From contig CM057463.1 of assembly GCA_030035585.1 (NCBI GenBank), positions 135,688,736 to 135,752,735 on the forward strand: a stretch of DNA of 64,000 nt. The letters are read 5' to 3'. A model generated the notes under the pieces. The model searched no databases. It worked only from the letters and a program-made list of their open reading frames with translations, and was not told where the DNA came from. The DNA comes from Dugong dugon (lineage: Eukaryota; Chordata; Mammalia; Sirenia; Dugongidae). The position numbers were made by a program, and so were the translations under genes. Shown piece after piece: positions 11,107-22,336 of the stretch. Positions within the stretch are counted from its first letter, which is position 1; each line of letters starts with the position of its first letter.

Positions 11107-12726
11107 TAGACAAAAAGTATTTTTTCAAATTTCAGAGTAATATTTTTCTTTCTGATCTAACTGTTTTAGGTCTTCTAGGAAAAAAACTGAATATTAAAAA
11201 GAAAATATTTATTTTTAGATTTCAGAATTTCAATCTACATAATTGCTTTTGTGTTAAATATACTTTTGTTATCCAAGGAGGGCAATAGAAAATAGTTCTG
11301 GAAATAACTAATAATGATTCAAATATTGTGAAATGTAGCCTAGAAAAAATATTGACTTTTACAATAAAAACTTTCAAGGAAGAACTTTTTAAGAAAATGC
11401 AACACAGAAAGAAATTCGTAATTCCAGGAGAGAGAGTTTCTGGAGATCCCAGAGAGAAGATCCAGATAGGACAACTCTGGTTTCCACTCATCAGCTCCAT
11501 TGAAGTGTCGTAAACACGCAAGTCTCCACAGAGACTCAGGGAACCAGTTCATCTCACTGACTTCAGCCTTTCTATGTGACAGTCTTCCCTTGAAATCCAT
11601 GCCCAGAATGTGTCTAAAATACAAAAATGGTTAGTTTTGTTAACTGTGATAAAATTAAAAATTGGATTAACTTAATTAAAATATGTGATATAACGAAGCA
11701 AATGTAATGCATCCCTATAGAATGTAGGAAGTAATTTTAAATTATAAAATTCGAGTGGTCCAAAATTAAAGTAAGCCGTGTCCCAGGAAATGTTACATAT
11801 AAAACTCACATGGTTAAGCTGTTGACATTAAAGGTAGAAAATGTCAGACATGGTAGAGTAGGTGGAAAGACCCTCAAGGCACTAGACAGATTAGTGACCA
11901 TACCTCCAGAGGAATAAGAACAAGCAAATGATATATCCTGGCTACACTAGTAACAATAATAACAACTATAAAAAGTCAAACTCCTAATGTTCTATTTTAG
12001 ATTTCCTTGTTATGCCCAAATTATCCATCTATTTTTTGTTAACACTGAGACACAAAAAGAAGATCTTTAGAAAATTTGACAGTGGCTTCCTTTCTTATCA
12101 CAGTAATAATAATATAAATAATAAAAATGCTATTAATAACACTAATGATGTTAATACTAAAAATCAGAAAAATTGTATTAGAAAATATATTCTAAATTTT
12201 GGAATAAACATCCATTTAGGGTAAATACAAAATCTTTACTGGATAATGAAATACTTACTGATAAATATTAAATTCAGTTTCATAATTCAATTGACTTAGT
12301 TCAATTGATACATATTCTTCAGGCAGTCATTCTGAGACGAAGACAATATGGCATGGATGATTTTACTCTGAAGAATAAAAGTCAAAACTTTTTTAAGCTT
12401 CTGCTAAAGCAGTGATCTTGCCTTTTTCCCCTCACGTACTCTATTTGAAAATAGCAGAAAAAAGTCCTTGAGAAATAATAGTTCACTTTTTATAATGTTT
12501 CATTTTTGCTTTTCATCAGAGTTTCTTCTTCTAAATATCACTGAACTAATTTTTTTGAACAGTAGAGTAAAATATCTGCAATAGCAATTTTTGCTTAAAA
12601 CAGGATACACAACTACTTTGTCAAAATTTCTACATGACTTTCTTATGCATCTGTACATTTAATGTCAAAATCAATTCCATAATTCTTCCTGATCCTCAAT
12701 GAAGGGTGAAGGAAAATCAGTAAGGA
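11107..12726. other. AT-rich intergenic DNA with overlapping short ORFs
   Basis: Open frames on both strands overlap at 11,222-11,624 (94 and 99 codons minus, 61 codons plus). None is recognised. The block is less AT-rich than its surroundings (about 11,400-11,610) and could hold a decayed exon or gene copy, but no splice pair or homology is visible. Confidence 0.35.
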
Positions 12727-12727
12727 C

Positions 12728-12910
12728 AAAAAAAAACCAACCAAACAAACAACCAAACCTGTTGCCATCAAGTTGATTCTGACTCATAGTGACCCTATAG
12801 GACAGGGTAGAACTGCCCCATAGAGTTTCCAAGGAGCACCTGGTAGACTCAAACTTCTGACCATTTGAGTAGCAGCCATAGTTTTAACCACTACGCCACC
12901 AGGGTTTCCA
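12728..12910 (-). mobile_element. AfroSINE, antisense
   Basis: Complete in outline: on the minus strand CCCTGGTGGCGTAGTGGTTA, GCTGCTACTC, CTATGGGGCAGTTCTACCCTGT, GTCACTATGAGTC, and a tail with AACCAAACAAAC-type repeats. The A-rich tail faces left at 12,728-12,760. Confidence 0.9.
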
Positions 12911-13618
12911 CCTTGACCTGAGTTTGAAGAGGATGCAACCTTCACCTGAGTCTGAGGGGGATACAATAGACATAGATACTTAGTGGAGAAGATGCTCCAC
13001 AAAACTTATGTCAAGCTGAACCTAGATTGAATGATAATTTCTAGAGAGTATCAGTCAGAAGGACTTAAAATGTAGTCACATTTTATTTTAAAAGAATTAA
13101 TAGTTTCTCATACATGAACAAACAAGAGCTTCAGAAATATGATACTTTTAGTAGGTAAAGATACATTTTCTTGAGGTAGATAACCTGGGTGTAATTTTGT
13201 TTTTCTTGTATTCAAAATGGCATATTAATAGTAACTATCTCACAGGAGAGGGACTACACTTACTGATGCTGTTATTTTCTTTATGTATTTATGGAAACAA
13301 ACATACAAATATTCTTGAACAAAAGGGTGAATGTTTTTCCTTTGGATTTTAAAAAGCACTTGGGTCAACATTCCTCTTTACATCTTATTTCCTATTTAAT
13401 ACTATTGTGCATTGATATGCTGGTAATATTTAAAAAACTGGGTCTCCAAGAAAATTTTAAACTAAAAATAAGCCCCTGATTTGTACTGTTTGCAAATTTC
13501 CATGTTGTAAATACGCCTACCTTGGCTACTTTCACGCTAACAATGTTACACAAATGGAGTTGGAAAGAGCCACCTTAATTGGACTCTTGCTAACTTCTTT
13601 ATGTTGGCTCCAACAAAA
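12911..13618. other. Intergenic DNA
   Basis: A short near-repeat CACCTTGACCTGAGT / TTCACCTGAGTCTGA lies just right of the SINE at 12,910-12,955. No gene or named repeat is recognised in the rest. Confidence 0.4.
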
Positions 13619-13619
13619 T

Positions 13620-14112
13620 GTTATTGTTGTTAGTTGTCCTCAGATTGGCTCAGACTCATATATAGCAGAGAGAAATACTGTTCAGTCCTGAGCCACCCTC
13701 ATGCTCATTGGTATGTCTGAGTCTATTGTTGCGGCTACTTTGTGAGTCCGTCTCATCGAGGGTTTGCCCTATTTTTGTTAGCCCTCTACTTTATCAGACG
13801 TGATGTTCTTTTCTAACAATGGTCTTTCCTGGTGTTATGTCCAAAGTCAGAGAATTGAAGTTTTACATATTATCCTTCCTCACTTCTATGGAACACTCTA
13901 GTTGAATTTCCCATTTTGGAGCATTATGATGGTATTTCCAGGAAGTATACTGGTTGTGTCTTCACCACTTGTCTGTCAATTTGTCATACTGTGGTGGCTT
14001 GCATGTTTCTATGCTGCTGGGAGCTGTGCCACCATTATTTCAAACACTAATAGGCTCACCCTTGGTGGACAGATTTCAGTAGAGTTTCCAGAATAAGACA
14101 GACTAGGAAGGC
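13620..14112. mobile_element. RTE pieces in opposite orientations
   Basis: 13,620-13,915 is an RTE 3' end in antisense (TTGTTGTTAGTTGTCCTCAG, then TTTGCCCTATTTTTGTTAGC), like those at 19,940 and 35,490. About 13,965-14,112 is an RTE 5' region in sense (GTCATACTGTGGTGGCTTGC ... GACAGACTAGGAAGGCAAG), like that at 8,165-8,310. The open frame 13,902-14,096 lies in the second piece and is not a gene. An inversion during insertion or two separate insertions could explain it. Confidence 0.7.
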
Positions 14113-14370
14113 AAGTATGGCAGTCTACAACTCAATCACATAAAGACAAATTTTGTATGATCTCATTTTCATAAGACGACAATAATAGATATATATACAG
14201 AGACTAATGTTCATTGGTGGTTACCAGGGATGGGGTAGGGTGGGGGATTCATTCTCTAGATTGTAGATATTTGTTATTTTTGGTGATGGGAAAAGCAGTA
14301 CAGAACGTGAGTGAAATGAACACAGCTTGACCAAAGTAAGCAATGTCAAAAAGAAGTGAAAAAATTAGAC
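14113..14370 (+). mobile_element. Older L1-type 3' UTR fragment, sense
   Basis: The phrases ACAAATTTTGTATGATCTCA and GTGGTTACCAGGGATGGGGT at 14,150-14,236 are typical of L1 3' UTRs and resemble the younger copies here (GTTGGTTACCAGGGATGGG), but the flanking sequence differs, so it belongs to an older subfamily. No clear tail is seen. Confidence 0.6.
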
Positions 14371-14795
14371 AATGAATATGCAAGAAAATATTGCATGTGA
14401 ATTGGAGGCCTACAATTTTAGCACAGATTTAGAAAATGAGAGTTAAAGTAATTGGGATTTATAATAATCTATGTTTATATTAACAAATAATTGATTTTTC
14501 ACTATCAGGAGAAAACAAATACTCATTGGAATGTGAGATTAAGAATTAATTGTATATCCAAAGAGATTATACATAACTTTAGATAGTCATTTCCCTTTAT
14601 CTAAACTATGTAACTAATTTTATTTCAAAAAGTGCTCATTTTTACAAATCTTGTCATATATTTGTCAACTTTATATTGTGAAAAGTGTCCTTTTTTAAAA
14701 AAATGGCTTTTATTTTCCTAGTATTTCGAACTCCTTCCTTTTGTTTGTAATTTCTTTTACTTTCATCTCATAATTAAGGATTTCCAGTGTCCTAG
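14371..14795. other. AT-rich intergenic DNA
   Basis: No coding signs, RNA gene or recognisable repeat. Confidence 0.45.
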
Positions 14796-14798
14796 TCA

Positions 14799-15205
14799 TG
14801 TCCATTCCAAAGAAAGGTGATCAAATGGAATGTAGAATTTATCAAACAATATCATTAGTATCACATACTAGTAAAATTCTGCTGAAGATAATTCAAAAAC
14901 ACACAATTTTTCCAATTTTAAACCATACGATACCCCCTTGTTCTGTCTGGTCAACTGGTTCTTAGTCTATGTACAGGTTCCGCATAAACACTGTTAAATT
15001 ATTGGAAATTCCCATTCTTTGAAACGTTACCTATAATTTGTTATGATCTACACAGTTGAATGCCTTTGCATAGTAAATCAAACACAGGTAAACATCTTTC
15101 TTGTATTTTCTGCTTTCAGCCAAGATCCATCTGACAGTAGCAATGATATCCCTCATTCCACATCTTCTTCTGAATCCAGTTGAATTTCTCACAGTTCTGA
15201 ATGTC
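14799..15205. mobile_element. RTE reverse-transcriptase fragment, head-to-head inverted
   Basis: 14,799-14,925 reads on the plus strand as RTE reverse transcriptase (like IPKKGD..ECR.Y.TIS, then KILLKIIQK). At about 14,930 the orientation flips: 14,935-15,205 is RTE in antisense, matching 2,250-2,500 and 36,470-36,630. A 5' inversion of this kind is known from LINE insertions (twin priming). Both parts are strongly decayed. Confidence 0.7.
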
Positions 15206-15292
15206 TAATGCCACTAAGTTTTACACTTAAAAATATCTAAAATGGTAAATTTTATGTTATGTATATTTTACTACAATAAAAAGGGGAAGTGT
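15206..15292 (+). mobile_element. Old L1 3' terminal fragment, sense
   Basis: TAAAATGGTAAATTTTATGT followed by TACTACAATAAAAAGG at 15,239-15,285 is the usual end of old mammalian L1 3' UTRs, with a polyadenylation signal AATAAA. Confidence 0.6.
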
Positions 15293-15688
15293 TTCATTAC
15301 TGATTGCTTCTAAAAACATTTCCCTTAAGGAAGCTTCCCTGAATTAGTTTTTTCTCATCTCATAAATACTACTCCCCTACCTACTGCACCAACGGGATCT
15401 TACTTGTACAAACACTTAATTCTAGAAAAATAAAAATAAATAAATAAATTTTAAAATGTAGGTAAAACGGAAGCATTAAACACATTATTAGACCAGTTAA
15501 CTTGGATGTTTCATGAAATCATGATCCTAAACATCCAAACCAAGGAACCAAATTCCACAAATTGTTTGGTTATACATAAGCAGCCTCAGAAGCTGCTCAT
15601 TTTTCTGTCATTGTAAATAGATCTATCACACAACTTTTGTCCATTCAATCTTTTACAGGTATACAACCTACATTTTTTCCCTCCTCCT
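15293..15688. other. Intergenic DNA
   Basis: Nothing recognised beyond a short A-rich run at 15,426-15,450. Confidence 0.4.
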
Positions 15689-15689
15689 A

Positions 15690-15992
15690 TTCTTTTTTTT
15701 TAATTTTTTTATTGTGCTTTAGGTGAAAGTTCACAGCTCAACTTAATTTCTCATACAATTATACACATATTGTTATACCTATAATGTGACAATCCCTATA
15801 ATGTGACAATTGCAATCCCTATAATGTGACAATTGCAATCCCCCTGCTGCTCAGTCCGACTCCTCAACTTTGTCTTTGATGTTCAGGGCTCCTAGACTGT
15901 CATATATAATCAATTCACTTGTGTTTTCAGGTCTTTGTTATAAGAGGGACCACAGGAAACATCTGACTTCTCCACCATCCTGTCCCCACCTC
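15690..15992 (-). mobile_element. Internally deleted L1: 3' end fused to 5' end, antisense
   Basis: 15,690-15,780 is the complement of an L1 3' end (T-run, then TTGTGCTTTAGGTGAAAGTT). 15,840-15,992 is the complement of an L1 5' UTR, matching 2,040-2,180 closely (GACTCCTCAACTTTGTCTTTG, CATATATAATCAATTCACTTG). All coding sequence, some 5-6 kb, is absent. At the junction, 15,780-15,840, a unit of about 22 bp containing CCTATAATGTGACAATTGCA is repeated nearly three times. This may be a spliced or deleted L1 RNA that was copied back, or a later genomic deletion. Confidence 0.7.
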
Positions 15993-16009
15993 CACAACAC
16001 TTATATTTT

Positions 16010-16500
16010 GGTCAAAGATTCTGGAGAAGAATCCTGATCAAAAGGGGGGAAATGTAGAACAGAATTTAAAATTCTCATGAACTTCAGATTTTCTGGGGCC
16101 ATGGAGGCTAGATGAAACCCTGAAACTATTGACCTGAGATCATCTTTAAACCTTAAACCAAAAATATCCCCTGAAGTCTTCTTAAAACCAAATAGTTGAG
16201 CTTAACTACTAAAAAAATGCCTTCCTTGAGCATTATGCTCTTTTAAGAATTACATATCTATATGGGATCAAAGTGACAACAACAACTCAGAAGATTAGAT
16301 AGCAACTTTCGGGAGCAGTGAGTTTATATTAATGCTGAAGTAATAACTCAGGAAAGGAGATTGAGAATGGTTGTAAACTTGAAGAATGTAATCAACGTCA
16401 CTGAATTGTACCTATAGAAACTGTTGAATGGGTATATGTTTTGCTGTGTATATTCTCAACACAATAACAACAAAATAAATAAAATTTTTAAAAAAGTAGG
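16010..16500 (+). mobile_element. L1-like 3' UTR repeat, sense
   Basis: The right end (AATCAACGTCACTGAATTGT ... TGTTTTGCTGTGTATATTCT, then an A-rich tail) parallels the end of the younger L1 3' UTRs (GTCAATGTCACTGAACTGTG). The left boundary near 16,010 is uncertain. It is probably an older L1 subfamily, without coding sequence. Confidence 0.5.
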
Positions 16501-17350
16501 GAAACAACACTTGTTCTATACTAATAACTATAACACTTTTTTTTAGTAATTTTTTATTATGTCTGATAATTTGATGTGATAAATCTACATGATTGAGTTG
16601 AAATTTTGTGAAACTTCAAGTTTTTTCAATTATAAAAATTTTCGCTTATATCAATATCCCTAGTAATTCACTGAGAATAAGAAAAAATGAAGATTAAATG
16701 CATATATGAAGTAGAGAATATTAATTTTCACTTTTTTCACTGAGGATAACTTTTCAGTAGAAATAATTTCAGATAAGAAATAGAAGAAATAGTGTAAAGA
16801 AATCATGTAAATTAATCTATTTATCAAGGCTTAGTAAAACAAAACAAAACAAAAAAGCAATCTTTCTTAGTGCTGGTTAGAGAAAAATAATATTGATAGG
16901 CACAAAAAAAGGACATTTTTTGCTAGGTTTTTCTTTTGGTACTTATATTCCTAGATTAATACTCTAATAATCAAACCCCTTCTGGCAAACCAAACTAAGA
17001 AGGATGGTATCCTTCCTTGTGTAGTGGAGGTGTCTGTATTACCTGATATTTTGCTTCATTCCTCTAATTAAACAAAAGTATGTGGCATACTGGGATTCTA
17101 ATTTAAAATTGATTCTGCATGTAAAATGATCATAAAGGCCAAGGACAAAATCTCAGGGTATTGAATATAGCAGAGAGCATATTTTGCATTATGGGAACTG
17201 ATTATAGGAGAAAAGAAGCCAAACCAAGTTTATTCATGTGTCATAGGATATAATAGCCATTGGGTAATATGCTGTTAACCTTGGCAAAATCTTACTGAAA
17301 ATAGGTTTTAGAGAATTTAATAGAACTTAGCAGGGCATTCTTAAGAATAT
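16501..17350. other. AT-rich intergenic DNA
   Basis: No gene, RNA or named repeat recognised. Confidence 0.45.
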
Positions 17351-17352
17351 AT

Positions 17353-17503
17353 GAACAGGTGCAGTGGTTAAGAGTTTGGCTGCTAACCAACCAAAAGGTC
17401 AGTCATTGAAATCTACCAGCCACTCCTCGGAAGCCCTATGGGGCAGTTCTACTCTGTCCTATAGGGTGACTATGAATCAGAATCGAATTGATGGCAACAG
17501 GTT
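17353..17503 (+). mobile_element. AfroSINE, sense
   Basis: GTGCAGTGGTTAAGAGTTTG, GCTGCTAACCAACC, CCTATGGGGCAGTTCTACTC and GTGACTATGAATCAGAATCG follow in the family order. The tail after GATGGCAACAGGTT is lost. Confidence 0.9.
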
Positions 17504-18885
17504 AATCTAGTAAACTCACACACATAGTCACTATGCTCCTGGTATTAAATGTTCATAGTAGCATATTCTTCATCATCTAGTGTAGGAATCTGCATAGTAA
17601 TAAGCCTTCTGGCCTATACAGAAAATTGTTAGCTTGAGCTATGCTGAGGAGAAAAGAAATACTCATAAGTGGGTGAAAGTATCCACATAAAATCCCTTGG
17701 ACTAAATTTAATCATCTGCTATCATAAAGAAATCATCATCTTTATTTAAATATAGTGCTCTACTGAGTAGAATATGTATAAACTTTTTGCCTTGGAAAAA
17801 ATTCAAACTGTGTTTTTTTTAAAAAATGAGGTTTCAACATTTTTCCTGTAACAAAACAGAGTCTCGCTCCAATAGTAAAACATCTTCCAGCTAAAGTAAA
17901 GCCATCAAGTAAACTCTGAGTGGACATTTCAAAATCAGTAAACTACACTCCTGCTAGGTGTGTCAAGATCTATAAAAGTTTTCTCTTTTTCATCCATTAA
18001 TGGATTCATTCATTAGATTAGCTAATTAATTGATGCTCTAAAAAGTGCAAAGAAAGTGACCTTGGGCCTATAAAGATAGGTGATTATAGCCACAGAGTGA
18101 AGAGTGGAAGATAAGGGTGTGCAGGTCATCAGAAATAAGTATAGGGGACTGACCGATTCATGAAGAAAGCTTTGGACAGAGGTGATTGAAATAGCTGTCA
18201 GATTGAACAAACAATGGGAGCATCAGCAGGAATGAAGGCCAAAGTAGAAAGACAGGAAGGACTGTCGTTGTTCTTAGGTGCCTTTGAGTAAATTTCAACT
18301 AGTAGTAGCAAAAGCTTGGTCTGACATCAGAAACACCAAAGAAAATTAAAAAATTCTGATTCTCAGGCCCACCTCAGGCCCTCAGACTGTACAATATCTT
18401 TATTTTTTATTTCAGATAATTGTGCTCATTTCCATATTTGGGAACTACTGAATTAAAGGATTTGTGTACTCCTCTATCTACTATACGAACATGGGAATCT
18501 AGCCAATAAAATTACCTACACATTTCTTTAAATATTAGTTCAGGAAAAATACTCAAAATTAAAGTACATAAATAGGTGGAGAAGGAAATACTAAACAGGG
18601 TACAAATACTATATTAAGGAAAATAAGGAGAACGGGGAAACAAATTTGAATTTTTGGAGCAAGCATCTTGAGAACTGAAGCTAAAAGTTAATTAACTTTT
18701 TTCATCAGTTAGAAATTTTTATATTATTTATAATTCATATCTAGACAAGAGACAGCTTAAAGTTTTTAAAATACTCCAAAAAGCTTTGACATCAGAACTC
18801 TGTATTTTGAATGCTAGCTTAAGATTTGGCCTACTGTTTTAAGTGATAGAAGAAAATAATTAAGGTGATACAAGTGTTTTTTATT
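17504..18885. other. AT-rich intergenic DNA
   Basis: A trace of an RTE 3' end in antisense (TGTCGTTGTTCTTAGGTGCC) lies at 18,263-18,300. No genes are recognised. Confidence 0.45.
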
Positions 18886-18889
18886 TAGG

Positions 18890-19470
18890 GGTGGAGGATG
18901 GCATGGGCCCATCCCAAAAGGGAACCCATTAGACATAAAGGAATATGTGACTCCAAAGACACACTCTTCCTAGAGACATTTTCCCAGATATTGCTTCCCA
19001 TCTAACATGACAGAGACAAGATAAGTACAGTTTTCCCATATACAGAGACAGAAGAACAAAGAATCATTGGACAACAGTCTGAAGAAAGCAGGGAAGTCAC
19101 AGTGGCCACGAGGAAAAGCAGAAGGTCAGGATGAACAGGAAAGGTTAAGTGTAGTCACTTAATGTAGCCAAAGTTGTAACAAAAAGTTTAGGTTGCTGAA
19201 CCTGTCAGCATGCGCATAGGAACAGCATTCCTTGGTAGTCCAAGAATACTAAGGCTTATTCTTGGGTCAGTTAACCAGGAAAAAGCCAGTCTTATAAAGC
19301 AGATATAAAAGGCTATACAATAGGGAATCATAACCTCATAGCTCAATGATCAGTGGCACAGAGAACCTGAGTATGTGTCATGCTTCAAGTAGAATAAATC
19401 ATTATTAAAAGGAAACAATATAGGTTTCCTGACCAGATCCATTGACTACCTAAATGTACTGTATGAGACA
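18890..19470 (+). mobile_element. Possible solo LTR (family unknown), sense
   Basis: The block has promoter and polyadenylation features in LTR order: a TATA-like ATAAAAGGCTAT at 19,306-19,317 and AATAAATCATT at 19,393, over a stretch of purine-rich, AfroSINE-free sequence with internal GC content above its surroundings. Ends and family are not resolved. It could instead be unique DNA. Confidence 0.3.
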
Positions 19471-19554
19471 GAGATGGTTAAGCATTTAAAGTGGAAAAAA
19501 AAAAAAAAAGGCTGAAATCATCTACATTAGAAAAATCAGCACCATTTTTTAAGT

Positions 19555-19730
19555 TAAGGCTAACTGTGTTACTTGCATCATATCCTCTGCCATGATTGTC
19601 TCCGTTCTACAGATGAGAAAGTTTTACAAAAGTAAACCAACTTGTCCTATATCACACTGCTAAGAAGTGGTGGAGCTTGGGTTCGCACTGAGGTATTTCT
19701 CTCAATAATGTGTGTTCTTAAACTCCCTGT
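19555..19730 (+). mobile_element. MIR SINE relic, sense
   Basis: The core and tail side of MIR is readable: CTACAGATGAGAAAGTTTTA, then TCACACTGCTAAGAAGTGGT and GAGCTTGGGTTCGCAC. It is strongly diverged, as expected of this old family. Confidence 0.8.
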
Positions 19731-19936
19731 GGCATAGCTTTTACACAAAGCATACTGAAGTTAAACCAGGATTTGACTAAATGCAGGTAAAACAAGAGAA
19801 GACCCTGCATCTAGAACATTTCTTGAAACAATACAGTTGATGCACAAAACAACTTTATGAAGATATGCATATAAACCAAGATAAAAAAATTGATGCAAGA
19901 AAGAGGATCAAAGACCAGTTTGTTCCTCATGTCTGT

Positions 19937-20648
19937 TGTTGGTTTTGTTGTTGTTGTTAGGTGCCCTGGAGTCAGTTCAGACTCATAGTGACCCAACGTA
20001 AAACAGAACGAAACACTGCCCTGTCCTGCACCATCCTCACAATTGTTGCTATATTTGAGCTCGTTATTGGTGCCACTGTGTAATTTTTTGCTGACCCTCT
20101 ACTTGTACCAAGCATGACGTACTTCTCTAGGGACTGGTTCCTCCAGATAACATGTCCATAGTAATGGAGACAAAATCTCACCATCACTTCTAAGGAGCAT
20201 TCTGGATGCACTTCTTCCAAGACAGATTTGTTCATTCTTCTGATGGTCCATGATATATTAAAAATTCTTTGCCAACACCATAATTCAAAGGCATCAATTC
20301 TTCTTAAGTTTTCCTTATTCACTGTACAGCTTTCACATGCCCGAGGGGCAACTGAAAATATCATGGCTTGGGTCAGGTCCACCTTAGTTCTCAAAGTGAC
20401 ATACTTGCATTTTAACACTTTAAAGAGGTCATTTGCAGCAGGCTTGCCCAATGTAATATATTATTTGATTTCTTGACTGCTGCTTACCTGGGTGTTGATT
20501 GTAGATCCAAGTAAAATGAGATTTTTGACAAAATGATGTTGCTTATTGGTCCAGTCGTCAGGTTTTTTGTTTCTTTATGTTGATGTGTAATCTATACTGA
20601 AGGCTGTATTTTTTGATTTTCATCAGTAAGTGTTTCAAGTCCCCTTCA
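19937..20648 (-). mobile_element. RTE LINE 3' part, antisense
   Basis: The minus strand encodes the C-terminal region downstream of the reverse transcriptase: the open frame 19,972-20,451 (159 codons) contains AMIFSVAPRACESCTVNKE and CWQRIFNISWTIRRMN, then runs into the 3' UTR that ends in (CAA)n at 19,937-19,960. The homologous plus-strand copy at 23,350 carries the same motif order. No reverse-transcriptase core is present, so it is 5'-truncated. The right end abuts an L1 piece. Confidence 0.85.
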
Positions 20649-20649
20649 C

Positions 20650-21178
20650 TGAACAGAATTGAGAATCCAGACATAAATTCATCCTCCTATGGGCAGCTGA
20701 TATTTCACACAGGCCCAAAGTCCATTAACTGGGGAAAGGACAGTCTCTTTAACAAATGGTGCTGGCATAACTGGATATCCATCTGCAAAAAACTGAAACA
20801 AGACCCATACCTCACACCATGCACAAAAACTAACTTAAAATGGATCAAAGACCTAGATATAAAATCGAAAACGATAAAGATCATGGAAGAAAAAATAGGG
20901 AAAATGCTAGGAGCCCTAATACATGGCATAAGTAGAATACGAACCATAAGTAACAATGCACAAGCACCAGAAGCGAGACTAGATAACTGGGAGCTCCTAA
21001 AAATCAAACACTTATGCCCATTAAAAGACTTCACCAAAAGAGTCAAAAGACAACCTACAGACTGGGAAAAAATTTTTGGCTACAACAAATCCGATCAGCG
21101 TCTAACCTCTAAAATCTACAAGATACTGCAAAACCTTAACAACAAAAAGACAAATAAGACAAGAAATCCAAAACCCCC
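20650..21178 (+). mobile_element. L1 ORF2 C-terminal fragment, sense
   Basis: The open frame 20,613-21,182 (189 codons) from about residue 15 reads [60 protein letters not shown], matching the ORF2 C-terminal half of the L1 at 41.0-41.5 kb. It keeps one frame for 170 codons although both ends are cut, so the insertion is not very old or is a lucky survivor. It stops before the end of ORF2 and has no 3' UTR or tail. The left edge joins the RTE at 20,648. Confidence 0.9.
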
Positions 21179-21598
21179 ATAAATAATTTAAATGCCACAG
21201 ATTATAGAAGCATGTATCAGTCAAATGAGCAAATAGTCTTTCTAGAAAAATAATTGTGATGATAATGATCGCATTTGAAGCATAGTTAGGATAATGTTAA
21301 CGATAATATTAAGAAAGGAGCTATTCTAAAGAATGGAAAGCTCAGATAGCCTGCCACAATATTTTAAGAGTAAGGGCACTGTCATATGAGGATCTAAACT
21401 CTTGGTAGATGTGTCATTTCAAGTCACCAGTTTGGGAGCAGATGCACATAAATAAGGTAAGTACAAGATAGAAATGGCTTCTAATCAAGTTCTCAGAACA
21501 CTAATATTGTAGCCATTTAACTTTCCTATCGTTTTAGCTAAAGGCTTCAGAAAAAAAAAAAAAAGAAAGATTGATTTCTGTCCTCTATAATTGAAGAA
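21179..21598. other. Intergenic DNA
   Basis: Nothing recognised, apart from an A-run at 21,549-21,568. Confidence 0.4.
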
Positions 21599-21599
21599 A

Positions 21600-21800
21600 A
21601 GAGCTCTGGTGACACAGTAGTTAAGCTCTTGGCTGCTAACTGAAAGGCTGATAGTTTGAAATCACCAGTAGCTCAGCAGGAGAAAGATGTGGCAGTCTGC
21701 TTCCATAAAGATTACAGCCTTGGAAATCCTATGGGGCAGTTCTACTCTGTTCTATAGGGTTGCTGTGAGTTGGAATCAACTCAATAGCAATGGATTTTTT
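21600..21800 (+). mobile_element. AfroSINE, longer variant, sense
   Basis: Head GAGCTCTGGTGACACAGTAG and GCTGCTAACTGAAAGGC, then an extra block (AAAGATGTGGCAGTCTGCTT ... AAAGATTACAGCCTTGG) between the tRNA-like head and the shared tail CTATGGGGCAGTTCTACTCT. It is one of two copies of this longer form in the window; the other is at 2,700. Confidence 0.9.
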
Positions 21801-21955
21801 TATGACTGAAGAGGAGCAGCTACACAGCCATTATCACACACACAAAAATGAAGATTTTATATTAACTTCCAATGTGGAGAGGAAATTCAAGTGAAAACCA
21901 ATACTTCTGAGGATAGTTATTCAAAAACAAAGACAAAAAATGGGTGGGGGGAGGC

Positions 21956-22336
21956 ATAACAGCTCTCATTTATCAAAAGCTTACTATCTGTTGGGCTGCA
22001 GCACAGCAGTTAAGAGCTTGGCTGCTAACCAAAAAGTCAGCAGTTCAAATCCACCAGCTGTTCCTTGGAAACCCTATAGGGCACAGTTCCACTCTGTGCT
22101 ATAGGGTCAGAATCGACATGATGGCAATTTTTTTCTTTTTTTTCAATAGCATTAACTCAGTGTATCCTGAGAAAAACGCTATGAGGTGGGTAATATTATT
22201 ATTACCAACATCATCATCCCCATTTTTAGTATCATAAACCTAAGGCACAAATAATGTAACTGTTTGCCTAAGGTCACACAGTTAGTGAGTGACAGTCAGA
22301 AAGTGACAAAAGAGGCCATATGAATACAGACACCAT
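21956..22336 (+). mobile_element. MIR SINE split by an AfroSINE
   Basis: The left part (AACAGCTCTCATTTATCAAA, 21,958-21,993) and right part (CATTAACTCAGTGTATCCTG ... GGTCACACAGTTAGTGAGTG, 22,150-22,310) join into one MIR in consensus order. The AfroSINE between them shows that the MIR is older. Confidence 0.8.
21994..22145 (+). mobile_element. AfroSINE inside a MIR, sense
   Basis: CAGCAGTTAAGAGCTTGGCT, AACCAAAAAGTCAGCAGTTC and CTGTTCCTTGGAAACCCTAT are intact family motifs. The tail ends in a T-rich run at 22,128-22,144. Confidence 0.9.

Noticed and set aside
11222-11624. Overlapping 94- and 99-codon frames as a host gene
   Set aside because: Frames on both strands overlap, no motif or splice pair is visible, and I could not match them to any family; kept only as part of the intergenic description.
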